Assembly: GCF_030531065.1 (NCBI RefSeq)
Contig: NZ_JAUNOQ010000008.1
Coordinates: 1-64,000, forward strand
Source of the DNA: Phascolarctobacterium sp.
GTDB taxonomy: Bacteria; Bacillota; Negativicutes; Acidaminococcales; Acidaminococcaceae
DNA: 64,000 nucleotides
Direction: 5' to 3'
The notes below the pieces were generated by a model. The model worked only from the letters and a program-made list of their open reading frames with translations. It ran no database searches and was not told the origin of the DNA. Shown one piece after another: positions 15,516 through 24,313 of the stretch. Positions within the stretch are counted from its first letter, which is position 1; each line of letters starts with the position of its first letter. The translations under genes and the position numbers were made by a program.

Positions 15516-18437
15516 TCAGCTGTTAATGATAGCCGTAAATTTATCCTTATTGGCTTCGATAGGCTGCTTGCCGCCCACAACGCACAGCAAACCGTCGCTG
15601 AGCATATCCTCGACAACCTTGCCCAAGGCCTGCAAATCGGCGTTGCTCACGTCCAGCACCTCGTCGCGGATGCGCTGGCGCAGTTCCTCGGGAATCTGCT
15701 TCAAATATTGCAGCGCCGCCTGATCCAAGCGCATACTGTTGGTCAACGGCGTATCCATGCCGCTGATTGTGCCGATAACGTATTTATCCAGCTCGCGGTC
15801 GGGAAATTCCACCGTTTGCAGCCAGGCAGGTAGCGCCTTGTAGGCCTCCAGAGATTTTGCCAGCTGCGGGTCTCGATAAGATGCGAAAACGCCCAGGCCG
15901 TTCAGCTCAAAGCGCGCCGTCGCGCCATAAGCGCCGCCCTGAATACGAATCTTCGTCCACAAATATTCGTAACGCAGAATAGTTTCCAGCACCCGCATAG
16001 CGCCGGTATATTTATGGCCGAACTTCGCGAAGCTGCCGCCTGCGGCAACGTACTGTACCTTGCCCGCCGTCGTGATGCCCTCGTTATGCCCCGGCGCAGG
16101 CAAAATTTCCGGCGCGACGGCCACGGTAGCCTCCGGCAGTTTAGCCGCAAAGTCCAGGCATTGCGCCTTCACCTGCTCCTTATCCTCCGCGTCGCAGGAA
16201 TAGAACAGCGTAAAGCGGCTCTTTTGGAAAAACAGCGCCAGCAAATCTTGCAGCTGTTGCAAAACGGCAGCGCCCTGCTCGGCAAAATTATCGCTGAGCT
16301 TTTTCAAAAATTGGTAATAGCTGAACTGATCCTGCTCGTTGGCGCGAGCCCCCGCCGCGCAGTAGGAATACAGACGGGAAATAGCGATAGTCTGGCCGCG
16401 ATTGAAAAATTCGTCGTCCCAATCGGTTTTGATTTCCGCCAGCAGCTCCTGGAAACGCTGCACATCGTTCAGCAAGCTTTCTGTGCCGATGGCCTGCAGC
16501 AAATCGAAAACATGGGGCAGATTTTGCAGCAAAGCCTTAGCCTTCACGCTGAAATACAGGCGGTAAGCGTCGGCGTTTTCCGCCTCAGAAACGGCGCGCA
16601 CGTTAAAAGTAATACCGCCGGTGTACATAATGCCGTAAGTAGACAGCTCCTGATAGCTGTAACGCCTGGTATTGAACTTACCCAAAACGTCGGACAGCAG
16701 AAAGCACAAGGGCAGCTGCTCCGCCGGTACGCCGCTGATATCAAAATACCAATTCGTATAGGCAATTTTATTCGTCACTGCGGGAACGAAAACTAAACGC
16801 CGATTAGCTTCGCCCTCCTCCACTTTTGCAATGCGCTCCGTCCGGCGGCGGATATCGCTGCGCTGCAGAATGGGAATGGAAGCGCGGGATTCCTCGCTGT
16901 CGGGCTCGGCCTGCAAGCGGTGCAGCTCGGCGCATTCAAAAGCGTACTGCGCCAATTCTTCCTGCGTCATGCCGTCCTTCAGCCGCTGCATTTTTTCCGC
17001 GGCGGCAGCCTGGTCGGCCTCCTCCTTGCCAGGCTGTGGCAGCAGCGTCACGATAACCTTGTGGGTATTATCCAGCAGATAATTTTCAATCAGGCTTTCA
17101 TAATAATTGCTTGCCAAGCCCTTGCGCATAGCGGCCAAAGCCTGCTCGTAGCGCAGGCCCTCGATGGGGTCGCCGCCGTACAGCCAGGTATCCAGCACGC
17201 CCAAGCCGTAAATCAAGCCTTTGGGATAAGGCCCGAAGTCGGCCTCGCGCAGCTTAAATTCCGTAGAATTCAGCGACGCCTCCAGCAGCTGTTTATCTAT
17301 GCCGTTGATGGTTAAATCCTGCAAGGTTTTGTAAATCACGCTGATAAATTTATCGCGCAAATCCTTTTCGCTGCCTGCGGCGCGAATGGCAAACACAGGC
17401 TGCTGCAAGCTGCCCGTATAGCTGCCGCTGATGTTCTGCCCTACGCCAGCCGCCAGCAAAGCGCGGCGCAAGGGCGAGGATTCGCTTTCCAATAATACCG
17501 CTTCCAGCAAGCGCAGGGACATACTGGTCTGCAAATCCACAGCTTTGCCGGTAACGATGGACAATTCGTGGTAGGTTTTGCCCTTGCAGTCTTCCTCCGC
17601 ATCCACGGGATAGAAGGCCTCCACCTCCGCCGTCCGCGCCAAAGGCGCTTGCAGAGGAATTTCGGACTGCACCTGCCCCGTTTTGCTAAACTGCGACAAA
17701 TATTCCGCGTCCAAATAAGCCAGCGTAGCCGCGATATCCATATCGCCGTACAAATAGATAAAGGAATTTTCCGGGCTGTAATAAGTCTTATGGAAATTTT
17801 CAAACTGCTCCTGCGTCAGCTGCGGAATTGCGTCCGGATAGCCGCCGGATTCAAAGCGATAGCAAGTATCGGGGAACAGCGCCTTCATCGCTTCGTTTTC
17901 CAAAAAAGCGTCGGGCGAAGAATAAACGCCCTTCATCTCGTTATAAACAACGCCGTTATAGCTCAGCTCGTCCTCCGGGCTTTCCAGATTATAATGCCAG
18001 CCCTCCTGGCGCAGCGTATATTTATTTTCGTAAAGCAAAGGATAAAACACCGCGTCCAGATAAACGTCCATCAGATTATGAAAATCCTTGGCGTTGCGGC
18101 TGGCCACGGGATAAACCGTTTTATCGGGATAGGTCATGGCGTTCAGGAAAGTGTTCAGCGAGCCCTTGACCAAATCCACAAAAGGCTCCTTCAAATGATA
18201 TTTGCGCGAACCGCATAAAGAGGAATGCTCCAGAATATGCGCCACGCCGGTATCGTCGGCGGGCGGCGTGCGGAAGGCAATAGAAAACACCTTATTGTCG
18301 TCGTCGTTGGCTAAATACAACAAACGCGCGCCGCTCTGCACATGCTCCATCAGGTACGCACGGGAATGTACCTCGCTGACAAAACCTTCTTGCAGCGCCT
18401 TGAAACCGTGGTAAATTTTATTTATCTCCAAATTCAT
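15516..18437 (-). CDS. M16C zinc metallopeptidase, presequence-protease-like
   Basis: A 973-residue pitrilysin-fold peptidase. The inverted zinc motif HILEH is at residues 67-71, with EN..AMKALF and a third zinc ligand region further on. Two M16 halves are separated by a long helical linker, as in PreP/Cym1-type oligopeptidases that degrade unfolded peptides up to about 65 residues. There is no signal peptide, so it is cytoplasmic. CAGGAGG precedes the ATG. Its upstream edge coincides with the left border of the autotransporter duplication. Confidence 0.92.
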   Translation of the reverse strand: MNLEINKIYHGFKALQEGFVSEVHSRAYLMEHVQSGARLLYLANDDDNKVFSIAFRTPPADDTGVAHILEHSSLCGSRKYHLKEPFVDLVKGSLNTFLNAMTYPDKTVYPVASRNAKDFHNLMDVYLDAVFYPLLYENKYTLRQEGWHYNLESPEDELSYNGVVYNEMKGVYSSPDAFLENEAMKALFPDTCYRFESGGYPDAIPQLTQEQFENFHKTYYSPENSFIYLYGDMDIAATLAYLDAEYLSQFSKTGQVQSEIPLQAPLARTAEVEAFYPVDAEEDCKGKTYHELSIVTGKAVDLQTSMSLRLLEAVLLESESSPLRRALLAAGVGQNISGSYTGSLQQPVFAIRAAGSEKDLRDKFISVIYKTLQDLTINGIDKQLLEASLNSTEFKLREADFGPYPKGLIYGLGVLDTWLYGGDPIEGLRYEQALAAMRKGLASNYYESLIENYLLDNTHKVIVTLLPQPGKEEADQAAAAEKMQRLKDGMTQEELAQYAFECAELHRLQAEPDSEESRASIPILQRSDIRRRTERIAKVEEGEANRRLVFVPAVTNKIAYTNWYFDISGVPAEQLPLCFLLSDVLGKFNTRRYSYQELSTYGIMYTGGITFNVRAVSEAENADAYRLYFSVKAKALLQNLPHVFDLLQAIGTESLLNDVQRFQELLAEIKTDWDDEFFNRGQTIAISRLYSYCAAGARANEQDQFSYYQFLKKLSDNFAEQGAAVLQQLQDLLALFFQKSRFTLFYSCDAEDKEQVKAQCLDFAAKLPEATVAVAPEILPAPGHNEGITTAGKVQYVAAGGSFAKFGHKYTGAMRVLETILRYEYLWTKIRIQGGAYGATARFELNGLGVFASYRDPQLAKSLEAYKALPAWLQTVEFPDRELDKYVIGTISGMDTPLTNSMRLDQAALQYLKQIPEELRQRIRDEVLDVSNADLQALGKVVEDMLSDGLLCVVGGKQPIEANKDKFTAIINS

Positions 18438-18539
18438 TGTGACCTCCTGTAGTATATGCTATAAAATCTATTATATTATACCACAAATCCCTTTGCCGCA
18501 CAGCAGTCCCAGCGTAACAAATCTGCAAAACAAAATGTT

Positions 18540-18590
18540 AAAGCCAGCCGACAATTTCTTTTTCCCTTGAAAATCGCCGACCGGCTTTCT
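18540..18590 (-). terminator. Terminator of autotransporter unit 1
   Basis: AAAGCC.GC.GAC-type left arm (from 18540) and GTCGGCCGGTTT-type right arm form a stem of about 13 bp with some G-U pairs. It lies about 35 nt beyond the exported-protein gene. An identical copy is at 24229-24279. Confidence 0.6.
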
Positions 18591-18624
18591 AATTTTAATT
18601 TTATTTTTACGTTATAATTTTATC

Positions 18625-19314
18625 TTACAATCCTAAGCGCCACATTCCCGAATAGCCTACGCGCGTCACCTTTAAGCCCTTAATGCCAAGCAAAAGCTTG
18701 GTTATCTTCGGCCGCTCTGCCTTCGGCGTCCCTTTTTCGTAAGGCTCCTGGCAGAAGTAAATGAACCAGCGGTCCACCTCCTCGCAATCGTCCTTACACA
18801 AGCGGTTCCAATGAATAAACTGCGGCTCGCCGTACAGCTCCATAATTTTTTGGAAATCGTCGCCGACTTTCAAGCCCTTAAAGGTTTCCACATCAAGCCG
18901 CTTGGTTGTCAGCCGTTCCACCGGCGCTTCCTCGTCCGCTTCTACTCTGCCCCGCATCCACAGCTCGCCGTTCTCGTAAAAAGCGTGCGTCAATAGAACC
19001 GCCCGCTCTTCTTCATTTTCATCGTTCTGGTCGTCGTTGCCATCCTCATAAAAATAGCGAATCTCTAAAAGCTGTCCCAAATCCTCCGCCGCTTTGTTTA
19101 TCGTCGTCACCGTGCCGTTGGGCAGTACGCTATTGGTAATAACAATTTCCTCCTGCGAAAATAATTGGATATCTTTTTGATAAGCCGCTTCCTGAATTTG
19201 TTTTTGCTGAATCACTCTGTCCCGCACCGCGTTGCCCTGCTGCATTTCTCTGGCCAGGGCCGTGCCCGTCAGCAGCAGAGCCATAGCGACGCCCATGCTA
19301 ATAATTTTTTTCAT
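18625..19314 (-). CDS. Exported protein of unknown function, copy 1
   Basis: A 229-residue protein with a clear Sec signal peptide (MKKIISMGVAMALLLTG, cleavage after ALA near residue 21). It has an acidic middle (EDGNDDQNDENEEER) and a C-terminal half with LKVGDDFQKIMELYGEP and two cysteines near RLCKDDCEE. The GDxxxxIxxLYGxP pattern resembles proteins placed after Negativicutes autotransporters, but I recognise no named family. It begins 15 nt after the autotransporter stop, so it is co-transcribed and may help its secretion or stability (inference). Identical in sequence to the product of 24314-25003. Confidence 0.8.
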   Translation of the reverse strand: MKKIISMGVAMALLLTGTALAREMQQGNAVRDRVIQQKQIQEAAYQKDIQLFSQEEIVITNSVLPNGTVTTINKAAEDLGQLLEIRYFYEDGNDDQNDENEEERAVLLTHAFYENGELWMRGRVEADEEAPVERLTTKRLDVETFKGLKVGDDFQKIMELYGEPQFIHWNRLCKDDCEEVDRWFIYFCQEPYEKGTPKAERPKITKLLLGIKGLKVTRVGYSGMWRLGL

Positions 19315-19329
19315 AATCTGCACCTCTCT

Positions 19330-22300
19330 TTAGAATTCCCAGCGGAAGCCCGCTTCTATGCGATACGGCATCTTGGCGTGCGCCTTAAAGTTTCTTTCGG
19401 CGTCGAAGTAGAACGTGCAGCTGTTGCCCATGTCCACGTTCGCACCCACGCCTGCAACGTACCAGGTGTCCTTGAAATCGCTGCCGCCATACAGCCTGTC
19501 GCTGTCAAAATAAATATTATTGTCGCCGCCGTCCAGGAATTCGTGCATAATGAACGCCTTGGCGTAATAGCGGTGCGGATATTTGCGCTCGCTTTCTATT
19601 TCCTTGCTGATGATAAAGCCCGCGCGTCCTACCAGGCTGTCGGCGTCGCTCTGCACCACGCGCGCGCCGTTGCGCGTCGTGTAGCTGTCGCCCCACATAT
19701 AGCTGTAGGTCAGCTGCGCCTGCGGCTCGATGAACCAGTTGTCCTCGTTAAGTTTTTTCTTGCGCCCATATTCCGCGCTCAGGCTGCCAGCCCAGTTGTC
19801 GAACTCGCCGCGGTCGCCGTAAGCGGTGTCGTATTCGGAATCTATATAGCCGATGCGCGCTACCAAATCCCAGTAATGGTCGTGCTTGCGGATATTCGTA
19901 GCGTACAGCGTTAAATCGGTATAATTATTTTCGCCCCTGCCGCCGCGGAAGCCGGTGTCCGCCCAGGTGTGCCCCAAAGCGACGCCCTTGCGCCAGGTGC
20001 CGCTGCCGTCCTCCTGCACATCCTTGCGGTCGTAGCCCACCTGCACGGTTTTGGCGTGCGTGTTGAAGCCCAGGCTCCTGTTATCCTCCAGCTTTTTGCC
20101 GATGACCCGCGCCCAGGCGCCGCCCTCGTCGTTGGTAAAACGCAGCTCGCCCAAGCGTTTCAGCAGCGTATCGTCGTCGCGCCACAGCGCAAAGCCCGCG
20201 TTATAGGAATGGATGGGGCCGTCGCCGTTGGGGTTGCTCTTCTTAGTTTTGCCGGTGATGAACCAGTCGTTGTAATCCGTCTGTTCCGCGTTTTGCTCGG
20301 AATCGATATAAAATTCCAAATCATAAATGCCCTTTTCATTGATCGCGGTCACGGTGCTATACTCGCCAACATTGTCGCCGCCGTCGCCAAAGGTAGCGGC
20401 GTCCTGCTTAATCTGCGCAAAGTACAGCTTATCGTCGCTGGCCATTGCTCCCAAATTGCTGTTATTGTCTTTAAAAACAAGACGCTGCTCGCTGTTATCG
20501 CCGCCATGAATGTAGACGAAGTCGCTATCCGTCGCGTTCTCGTAAGATTTGACATCGTTATCGTGATAGGTCAAATCCATAATGAAAGTGCCGCTGCCGT
20601 TCAACGCCTTATCTATGGAGAGCTTGTGCGCGTTACCGCTGACAGTGCCGATTGATTTTTGCGTATAGCTTTCATTAGCTACATCGTAATAATACTCTAT
20701 TTCATCGTCAGCAATTTTTTCGATTTCCACCTCGTAATCCGTATAAGAAAAATCTTTTTCATTGGCAACCATGCTGACAACGCCGCCATCCAAATTCAAA
20801 TTAGTAACATTGCTGTCGCCCGTCATATACCAAGTCGTGTTTTTAAAAGTCAAATCGGTAGTAGAGCCGCCGTTTCTAACTCCATTGTCAGTTGTAACCG
20901 TGCCAATCAAATACGAGGACGAATCGTTGGCTTCCATATTGATAACGCCCTGATCATCAGCTATTAAAGACCCGGCTATCACCGCATCTTTTACGTTCAC
21001 CTCGCCCGAATCGTAAGTAACAATCGCTTTAAACTCTTGATTATCCGCGCTCTTGCCTGCGATAGAACCGCCCTGCATCTTTACTTTACTTTCTGCAGTT
21101 GCTTCAATGCCAGCCGTATATGAAAATGTATCTGTAGAGTTGTTAATTACAGTAATATCTGTGTCCGTTAAATTAACTTCGGCTTTAGTTGTGAAATCTT
21201 TATCTAAAGCGGCATCATATTTTTTGCTTTCCGTATAAACGCCAATAGTGTCATGATGTTCGCCTTCTGCCGTTACAATAATTTGCGAATTACTTTCTAC
21301 ATTAACTATATTACGCGCGCAAATACCTGTTGCGTCGCCGTTTCTAGCAATGTTGCTCGCTTTGAGAATTGCGTTTTCTTTTAATGTTACCTCAGCCGGA
21401 ATCATCTCGACATCCACGTGTTGCGGATCGTCTCTTAAAGGATTATCTACGGAATTGATATAAATTCCGCGCACAGTAATCTCGCCGTCGCCGGACCCCG
21501 CAGAATAGATTACGGAATTTTTGTCCGCAGTAACTTTACCATAATTTATATACATGGCATAAGAGGTACTGTTAGTATGCGGTTTGTCGATATTATCAAT
21601 ATAATCTTGGTCGTCTAATTTATCATAAGTATAGTGTTTTTCTGCTGTAGCTTCATTTATTGCAATGACTTTTAGGTTTTCTCCTATATTCACGACTGGA
21701 GCTGGGTATTCGTTCACATACTCAATATAATCTCTATGCGGATGAACCTCCGAATTAATACCGCGTACCCAAATACTGCCGTCGCCTTCGCCCTTAGCAA
21801 TAATTTTCAAATTATCGCCTACATCAAAAGTACCAGCATCTACATAAATTCCCGTTGCTTCGCCGCTGGCGGCGCTGCACGTTGCGTTGATTATAGTATC
21901 GCTTCCCAATGTTACGCTTGTCGGAAAATATTCTGCGCTGACGGCCCACGCCTTATCGTAACGGTCACCCCATGTCGAAGCTCTTATTATTGATTTATCT
22001 TCTAAAGTACCTATAGCCTCACTACGTATGCTAACGCCCCTAGCCCAACCAACTGTGTACGCACTCATATCTGTCGTATAATTATTTTCAGCTAATATCT
22101 TCGTGGTTCCTAATTCTATAGTGCTCCAATTTCTTGCATATATGCCATTGCTATCAGAAGTTTGCGATCTTGCTATTACTGTTCCATCTCCCATTTTAAC
22201 TGTAAGACCATCGCCGCGAGAATAAACCCCATAAACAGAATAGTCAGCAAGGACAGGATAAGTATCCAGATCAGGTTCTATTTCTATATACAACAGCTTG

Positions 22301-22602
22301 CTTAAATCATATGTGGTTTTTATATGATGATTATATAAATTTGCAGCGGTATTGCTTCCTCCTTTATATATAAGCCGATCATCTTCATCAAACGAATATG
22401 TATATGTATAGACCCCCATAATATTTGGATCATCTTGTATCTGTTTTTTTATAAACTGACCTTCACTATTTTTTTCCCAATTATAGCCATCATTCATACC
22501 AATTTGAACATTATAAACTTCAGCTTGCACGCCCAACGGCATTGCCAATAGCAATCCCAAGATTATCGCCTGCGCCAAAAATTTCTTTTTCTTTCCGCCC
22601 AT
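19330..22602 (-). CDS. Autotransporter (type Va), copy 1
   Basis: A 1090-residue type V secreted protein. Residues 1-~28 are a Sec signal peptide (basic GGKKKK then a hydrophobic core ending GVQA). A long repetitive passenger follows, built of short beta strands with recurring GIYA, ADKNSV and LG..T.I patterns expected of a beta-helix. The last ~264 residues (from GGAWARVIG) form an outer-membrane barrel ending in the beta-signal GFRWEF. The start at 22602 follows GAGAGG by 9 nt; the upstream frame is not supported. The passenger differs strongly from copy 2 while the barrel is identical. The function of the passenger (adhesion or other) is unknown. Confidence 0.9.
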   Translation of the reverse strand: MGGKKKKFLAQAIILGLLLAMPLGVQAEVYNVQIGMNDGYNWEKNSEGQFIKKQIQDDPNIMGVYTYTYSFDEDDRLIYKGGSNTAANLYNHHIKTTYDLSKLLYIEIEPDLDTYPVLADYSVYGVYSRGDGLTVKMGDGTVIARSQTSDSNGIYARNWSTIELGTTKILAENNYTTDMSAYTVGWARGVSIRSEAIGTLEDKSIIRASTWGDRYDKAWAVSAEYFPTSVTLGSDTIINATCSAASGEATGIYVDAGTFDVGDNLKIIAKGEGDGSIWVRGINSEVHPHRDYIEYVNEYPAPVVNIGENLKVIAINEATAEKHYTYDKLDDQDYIDNIDKPHTNSTSYAMYINYGKVTADKNSVIYSAGSGDGEITVRGIYINSVDNPLRDDPQHVDVEMIPAEVTLKENAILKASNIARNGDATGICARNIVNVESNSQIIVTAEGEHHDTIGVYTESKKYDAALDKDFTTKAEVNLTDTDITVINNSTDTFSYTAGIEATAESKVKMQGGSIAGKSADNQEFKAIVTYDSGEVNVKDAVIAGSLIADDQGVINMEANDSSSYLIGTVTTDNGVRNGGSTTDLTFKNTTWYMTGDSNVTNLNLDGGVVSMVANEKDFSYTDYEVEIEKIADDEIEYYYDVANESYTQKSIGTVSGNAHKLSIDKALNGSGTFIMDLTYHDNDVKSYENATDSDFVYIHGGDNSEQRLVFKDNNSNLGAMASDDKLYFAQIKQDAATFGDGGDNVGEYSTVTAINEKGIYDLEFYIDSEQNAEQTDYNDWFITGKTKKSNPNGDGPIHSYNAGFALWRDDDTLLKRLGELRFTNDEGGAWARVIGKKLEDNRSLGFNTHAKTVQVGYDRKDVQEDGSGTWRKGVALGHTWADTGFRGGRGENNYTDLTLYATNIRKHDHYWDLVARIGYIDSEYDTAYGDRGEFDNWAGSLSAEYGRKKKLNEDNWFIEPQAQLTYSYMWGDSYTTRNGARVVQSDADSLVGRAGFIISKEIESERKYPHRYYAKAFIMHEFLDGGDNNIYFDSDRLYGGSDFKDTWYVAGVGANVDMGNSCTFYFDAERNFKAHAKMPYRIEAGFRWEF

Positions 22603-22739
22603 CAAAATCATCCTCTCGAAAAAATTTTGCTCGCCCGCGTCGCGCAGGCTCGCCCAAAAATAAAATGCAGTTGCGCTTTGCAAAATTGCTATCGTCCTCG
22701 CAGCATAAATTGCTTACTGATATACGTTGCGCTAGTTTA

Positions 22740-22767
22740 ATTGTAGCATAGAAGTCCCCCCCGGCAA
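22740..22767 (-). promoter_or_regulatory. Promoter with 7-G spacer tract, autotransporter 1
   Basis: On the minus strand TTGCCG (22762-22767), a 16-bp spacer and an extended -10, TGC-TACAAT (-10 at 22740-22745). Seven consecutive G (22756-22762) run from the last base of the -35 into the spacer. Gain of one G would give the optimal 17-bp spacing. The -35 also lies inside the GGCAAGCT dyad. Confidence 0.6.
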
Positions 22768-22948
22768 GCTTCTTGTGTGTATAAATATTTACTTTTTCTA
22801 GCTTGCCTCTGTTTTACTTTTGGGGTAGTGGGACGATGAAAAGAAAAGCAGAATTTTTCCAACCGCTTGTATCTCAAAAATAAAAGCTGCGTAAAAATTT
22901 TTTGACAAGGATGGGTATAGTTATGATAAAAATTTCCCGCACAAAAAA

Positions 22949-22990
22949 GCAGAACGCGGAAAACTATTGTTAGCTTTCTGCGTTCTGCGT
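22949..22990 (-). terminator. Terminator of the nucleotidyltransferase gene
   Basis: GCAGAACGC at both ends (inverted) with an inner AAA/TTT extension, followed on the minus strand by a T-run. It is shared with 28507-28548 and so belongs to the duplicated unit. Confidence 0.8.
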
Positions 22991-23062
22991 CAGGGTATTT
23001 TTATTAAAATTCAACTCTCGTTATTATAACACTATTTTAAACGATGATTCATTCTCGTTTCT

Positions 23063-23848
23063 CTACTCTTTTAAAAGTTTTTGAATTTCTGCACTGGCAC
23101 TTACTATATACTTAATATATGCTTTTCTCTCCACACTGTCGCTACCCTTTACCTGATCGTCTGTCGCCAAACGGCTGACTATTTTATCTAAGGGAACATC
23201 GTATTCCAATGCGTCAATTATTTTTTGCTCAATAATCTTATCGCTATAAAATCGATTTCGTAAATACGGAGATTTCCCCTCTTTATAACATTCAACATCT
23301 GAAATAGCTTTCTCCAGCACATCGCCAACAAGTTCATATTCTGCTTGTGAGCGCAAATATTCAAAATCAATATCATCGTAATGCGATAATATCATCATTT
23401 CAGGCAATTCATTATTATCCTGCCAAAACTCTCTGCCTTTCAATCTATCTAAAATTATATCTTCAATGCCAATAATTTTCGCAGTTCCATACTCCGTTTC
23501 AACTTCTGTTAAACGATTTATATCTCCCGCCAGCGGTGGTTTAGGAAATTCAACCACAACAGACGTATCAGGATGAAACCATGTGTATCCGTCGTCAATA
23601 GTAAAACCCAAAGAAGTCATAATCTTAGAAATTTGAAAATCATCCTTAGCGATAAAATCTATATCCTTAGTCATGTAGCTGGCCGCAGTATAAAATTCTA
23701 CCGCAGAACCGCCAACAACAACTAGCTCGTTAGAAAAATCCTTAGCCAAAGAACAAATAAGGCCGGCTATCAATAAACGTTCATTAACCGGATCAGATAT
23801 ATTTTGATTATGAATTTTCTTTATGGTGTTCCCATCTATACCTTGCAT
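23063..23848 (-). CDS. MNT-fold nucleotidyltransferase (AbiEii/DUF6036-like)
   Basis: A 261-residue protein with the minimal nucleotidyltransferase signature, GGSAV (residues 46-50) and D62-x-D64, seen in AbiEii-type toxins and related nucleotidyltransferases. The segment IIGIEDIILDRLKG near residue 130 fits the same group. A ribosome site (AAGGA) lies 8 nt before the ATG. It overlaps the preceding small gene by 13 bp, like a toxin-antitoxin or defence pair. DNA is AT-rich. Assigning it as a toxin is inference; the catalytic fold is well supported. Confidence 0.75.
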   Translation of the reverse strand: MQGIDGNTIKKIHNQNISDPVNERLLIAGLICSLAKDFSNELVVVGGSAVEFYTAASYMTKDIDFIAKDDFQISKIMTSLGFTIDDGYTWFHPDTSVVVEFPKPPLAGDINRLTEVETEYGTAKIIGIEDIILDRLKGREFWQDNNELPEMMILSHYDDIDFEYLRSQAEYELVGDVLEKAISDVECYKEGKSPYLRNRFYSDKIIEQKIIDALEYDVPLDKIVSRLATDDQVKGSDSVERKAYIKYIVSASAEIQKLLKE

Positions 23849-24063
23849 AATCTGTATCCTTTTTCTGTTTTAACAAGCCTGCCTGAACTAATCCATTCAT
23901 TCCAAGCATTGGCGCAAGCCAAGACCAAGGCTTTTTTTTCCTCAGGAGTACGCGCTCTGCCGCGAATACGTTTATAAGTTCTGGCTTCAGGAGTCAAATT
24001 TTTTAATCGCTCTCTCCGTTCCTTCATCCAAAGAGAGGCATCGTTTATTTTTGCTATACTCAA
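23836..24063 (-). CDS. Small basic protein paired with nucleotidyltransferase
   Basis: A 75-residue, strongly basic protein (KERRERLKNL, YKRIRGRARTPEEKKALVLACANAW). I do not recognise a family. The frame opens with TTG at 24063, 8 nt after AGGAGG, which I accept as the start. It overlaps the nucleotidyltransferase gene by 13 bp, so the two are co-translated. A role as antitoxin, RNA-binding partner or tail of a degraded gene is possible. Nothing in the sequence decides between them. Confidence 0.6.
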   Translation of the reverse strand: MSIAKINDASLWMKERRERLKNLTPEARTYKRIRGRARTPEEKKALVLACANAWNEWISSGRLVKTEKGYRLCKV

Positions 24064-24109
24064 AACCTTATCCTCCTTTAGTTATCATAGTTTTTTATTT
24101 CGCCACAAG

Positions 24110-24163
24110 TGTTGTACATCAGCTCTCGCTTCACCTTACGGCTCGCGAATCCCTGTGTACAAC
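24110..24163. repeat. Palindromic element at the duplication junction
   Basis: GTTGTACA (from 24110) and TGTACAAC (to 24163) frame a structured core (CTCTCGCTTCACC, GGCTCGCGAAT). It abuts the left border of the second repeat copy (24164). It may mark the insertion or recombination point that separated the two units. Confidence 0.6.
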
Positions 24164-24228
24164 ATTATACCACAAATCCCTTTGCCGCACAGCAGTCCCA
24201 GCGTAACAAATCTGCAAAACAAAATGTT

Positions 24229-24279
24229 AAAGCCAGCCGACAATTTCTTTTTCCCTTGAAAATCGCCGACCGGCTTTCT
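24229..24279 (-). terminator. Terminator of autotransporter unit 2
   Basis: Same hairpin as at 18540-18590, inside the perfect repeat. Confidence 0.6.
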
Positions 24280-24313
24280 AATTTTAATTTTATTTTTACG
24301 TTATAATTTTATC

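Larger units (their letters stand above)
18475..20115. repeat. Long perfect direct repeat, copy 1
   Basis: This 1641-bp stretch recurs at 24164-25804 (offset 5689) with no difference that I could find. It covers the downstream region, the small exported-protein gene and the beta-barrel part of the autotransporter gene. The first mismatch is at 20116/25805. The left junction is ATTATACCAC in both copies, with unrelated sequence outside it. Confidence 0.92.
22603..23062 (-). promoter_or_regulatory. Autotransporter 1 upstream region
   Basis: A 460-bp gap with no gene. It holds the roughly 130-nt leader, the promoter (22740-22767) with its G tract, a dyad AGCTTGCC/GGCAAGCT (22763-22770 and 22800-22807) and the terminator of the nucleotidyltransferase gene (22949-22990). 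The same arrangement is present, with few changes, before copy 2. Confidence 0.75.
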
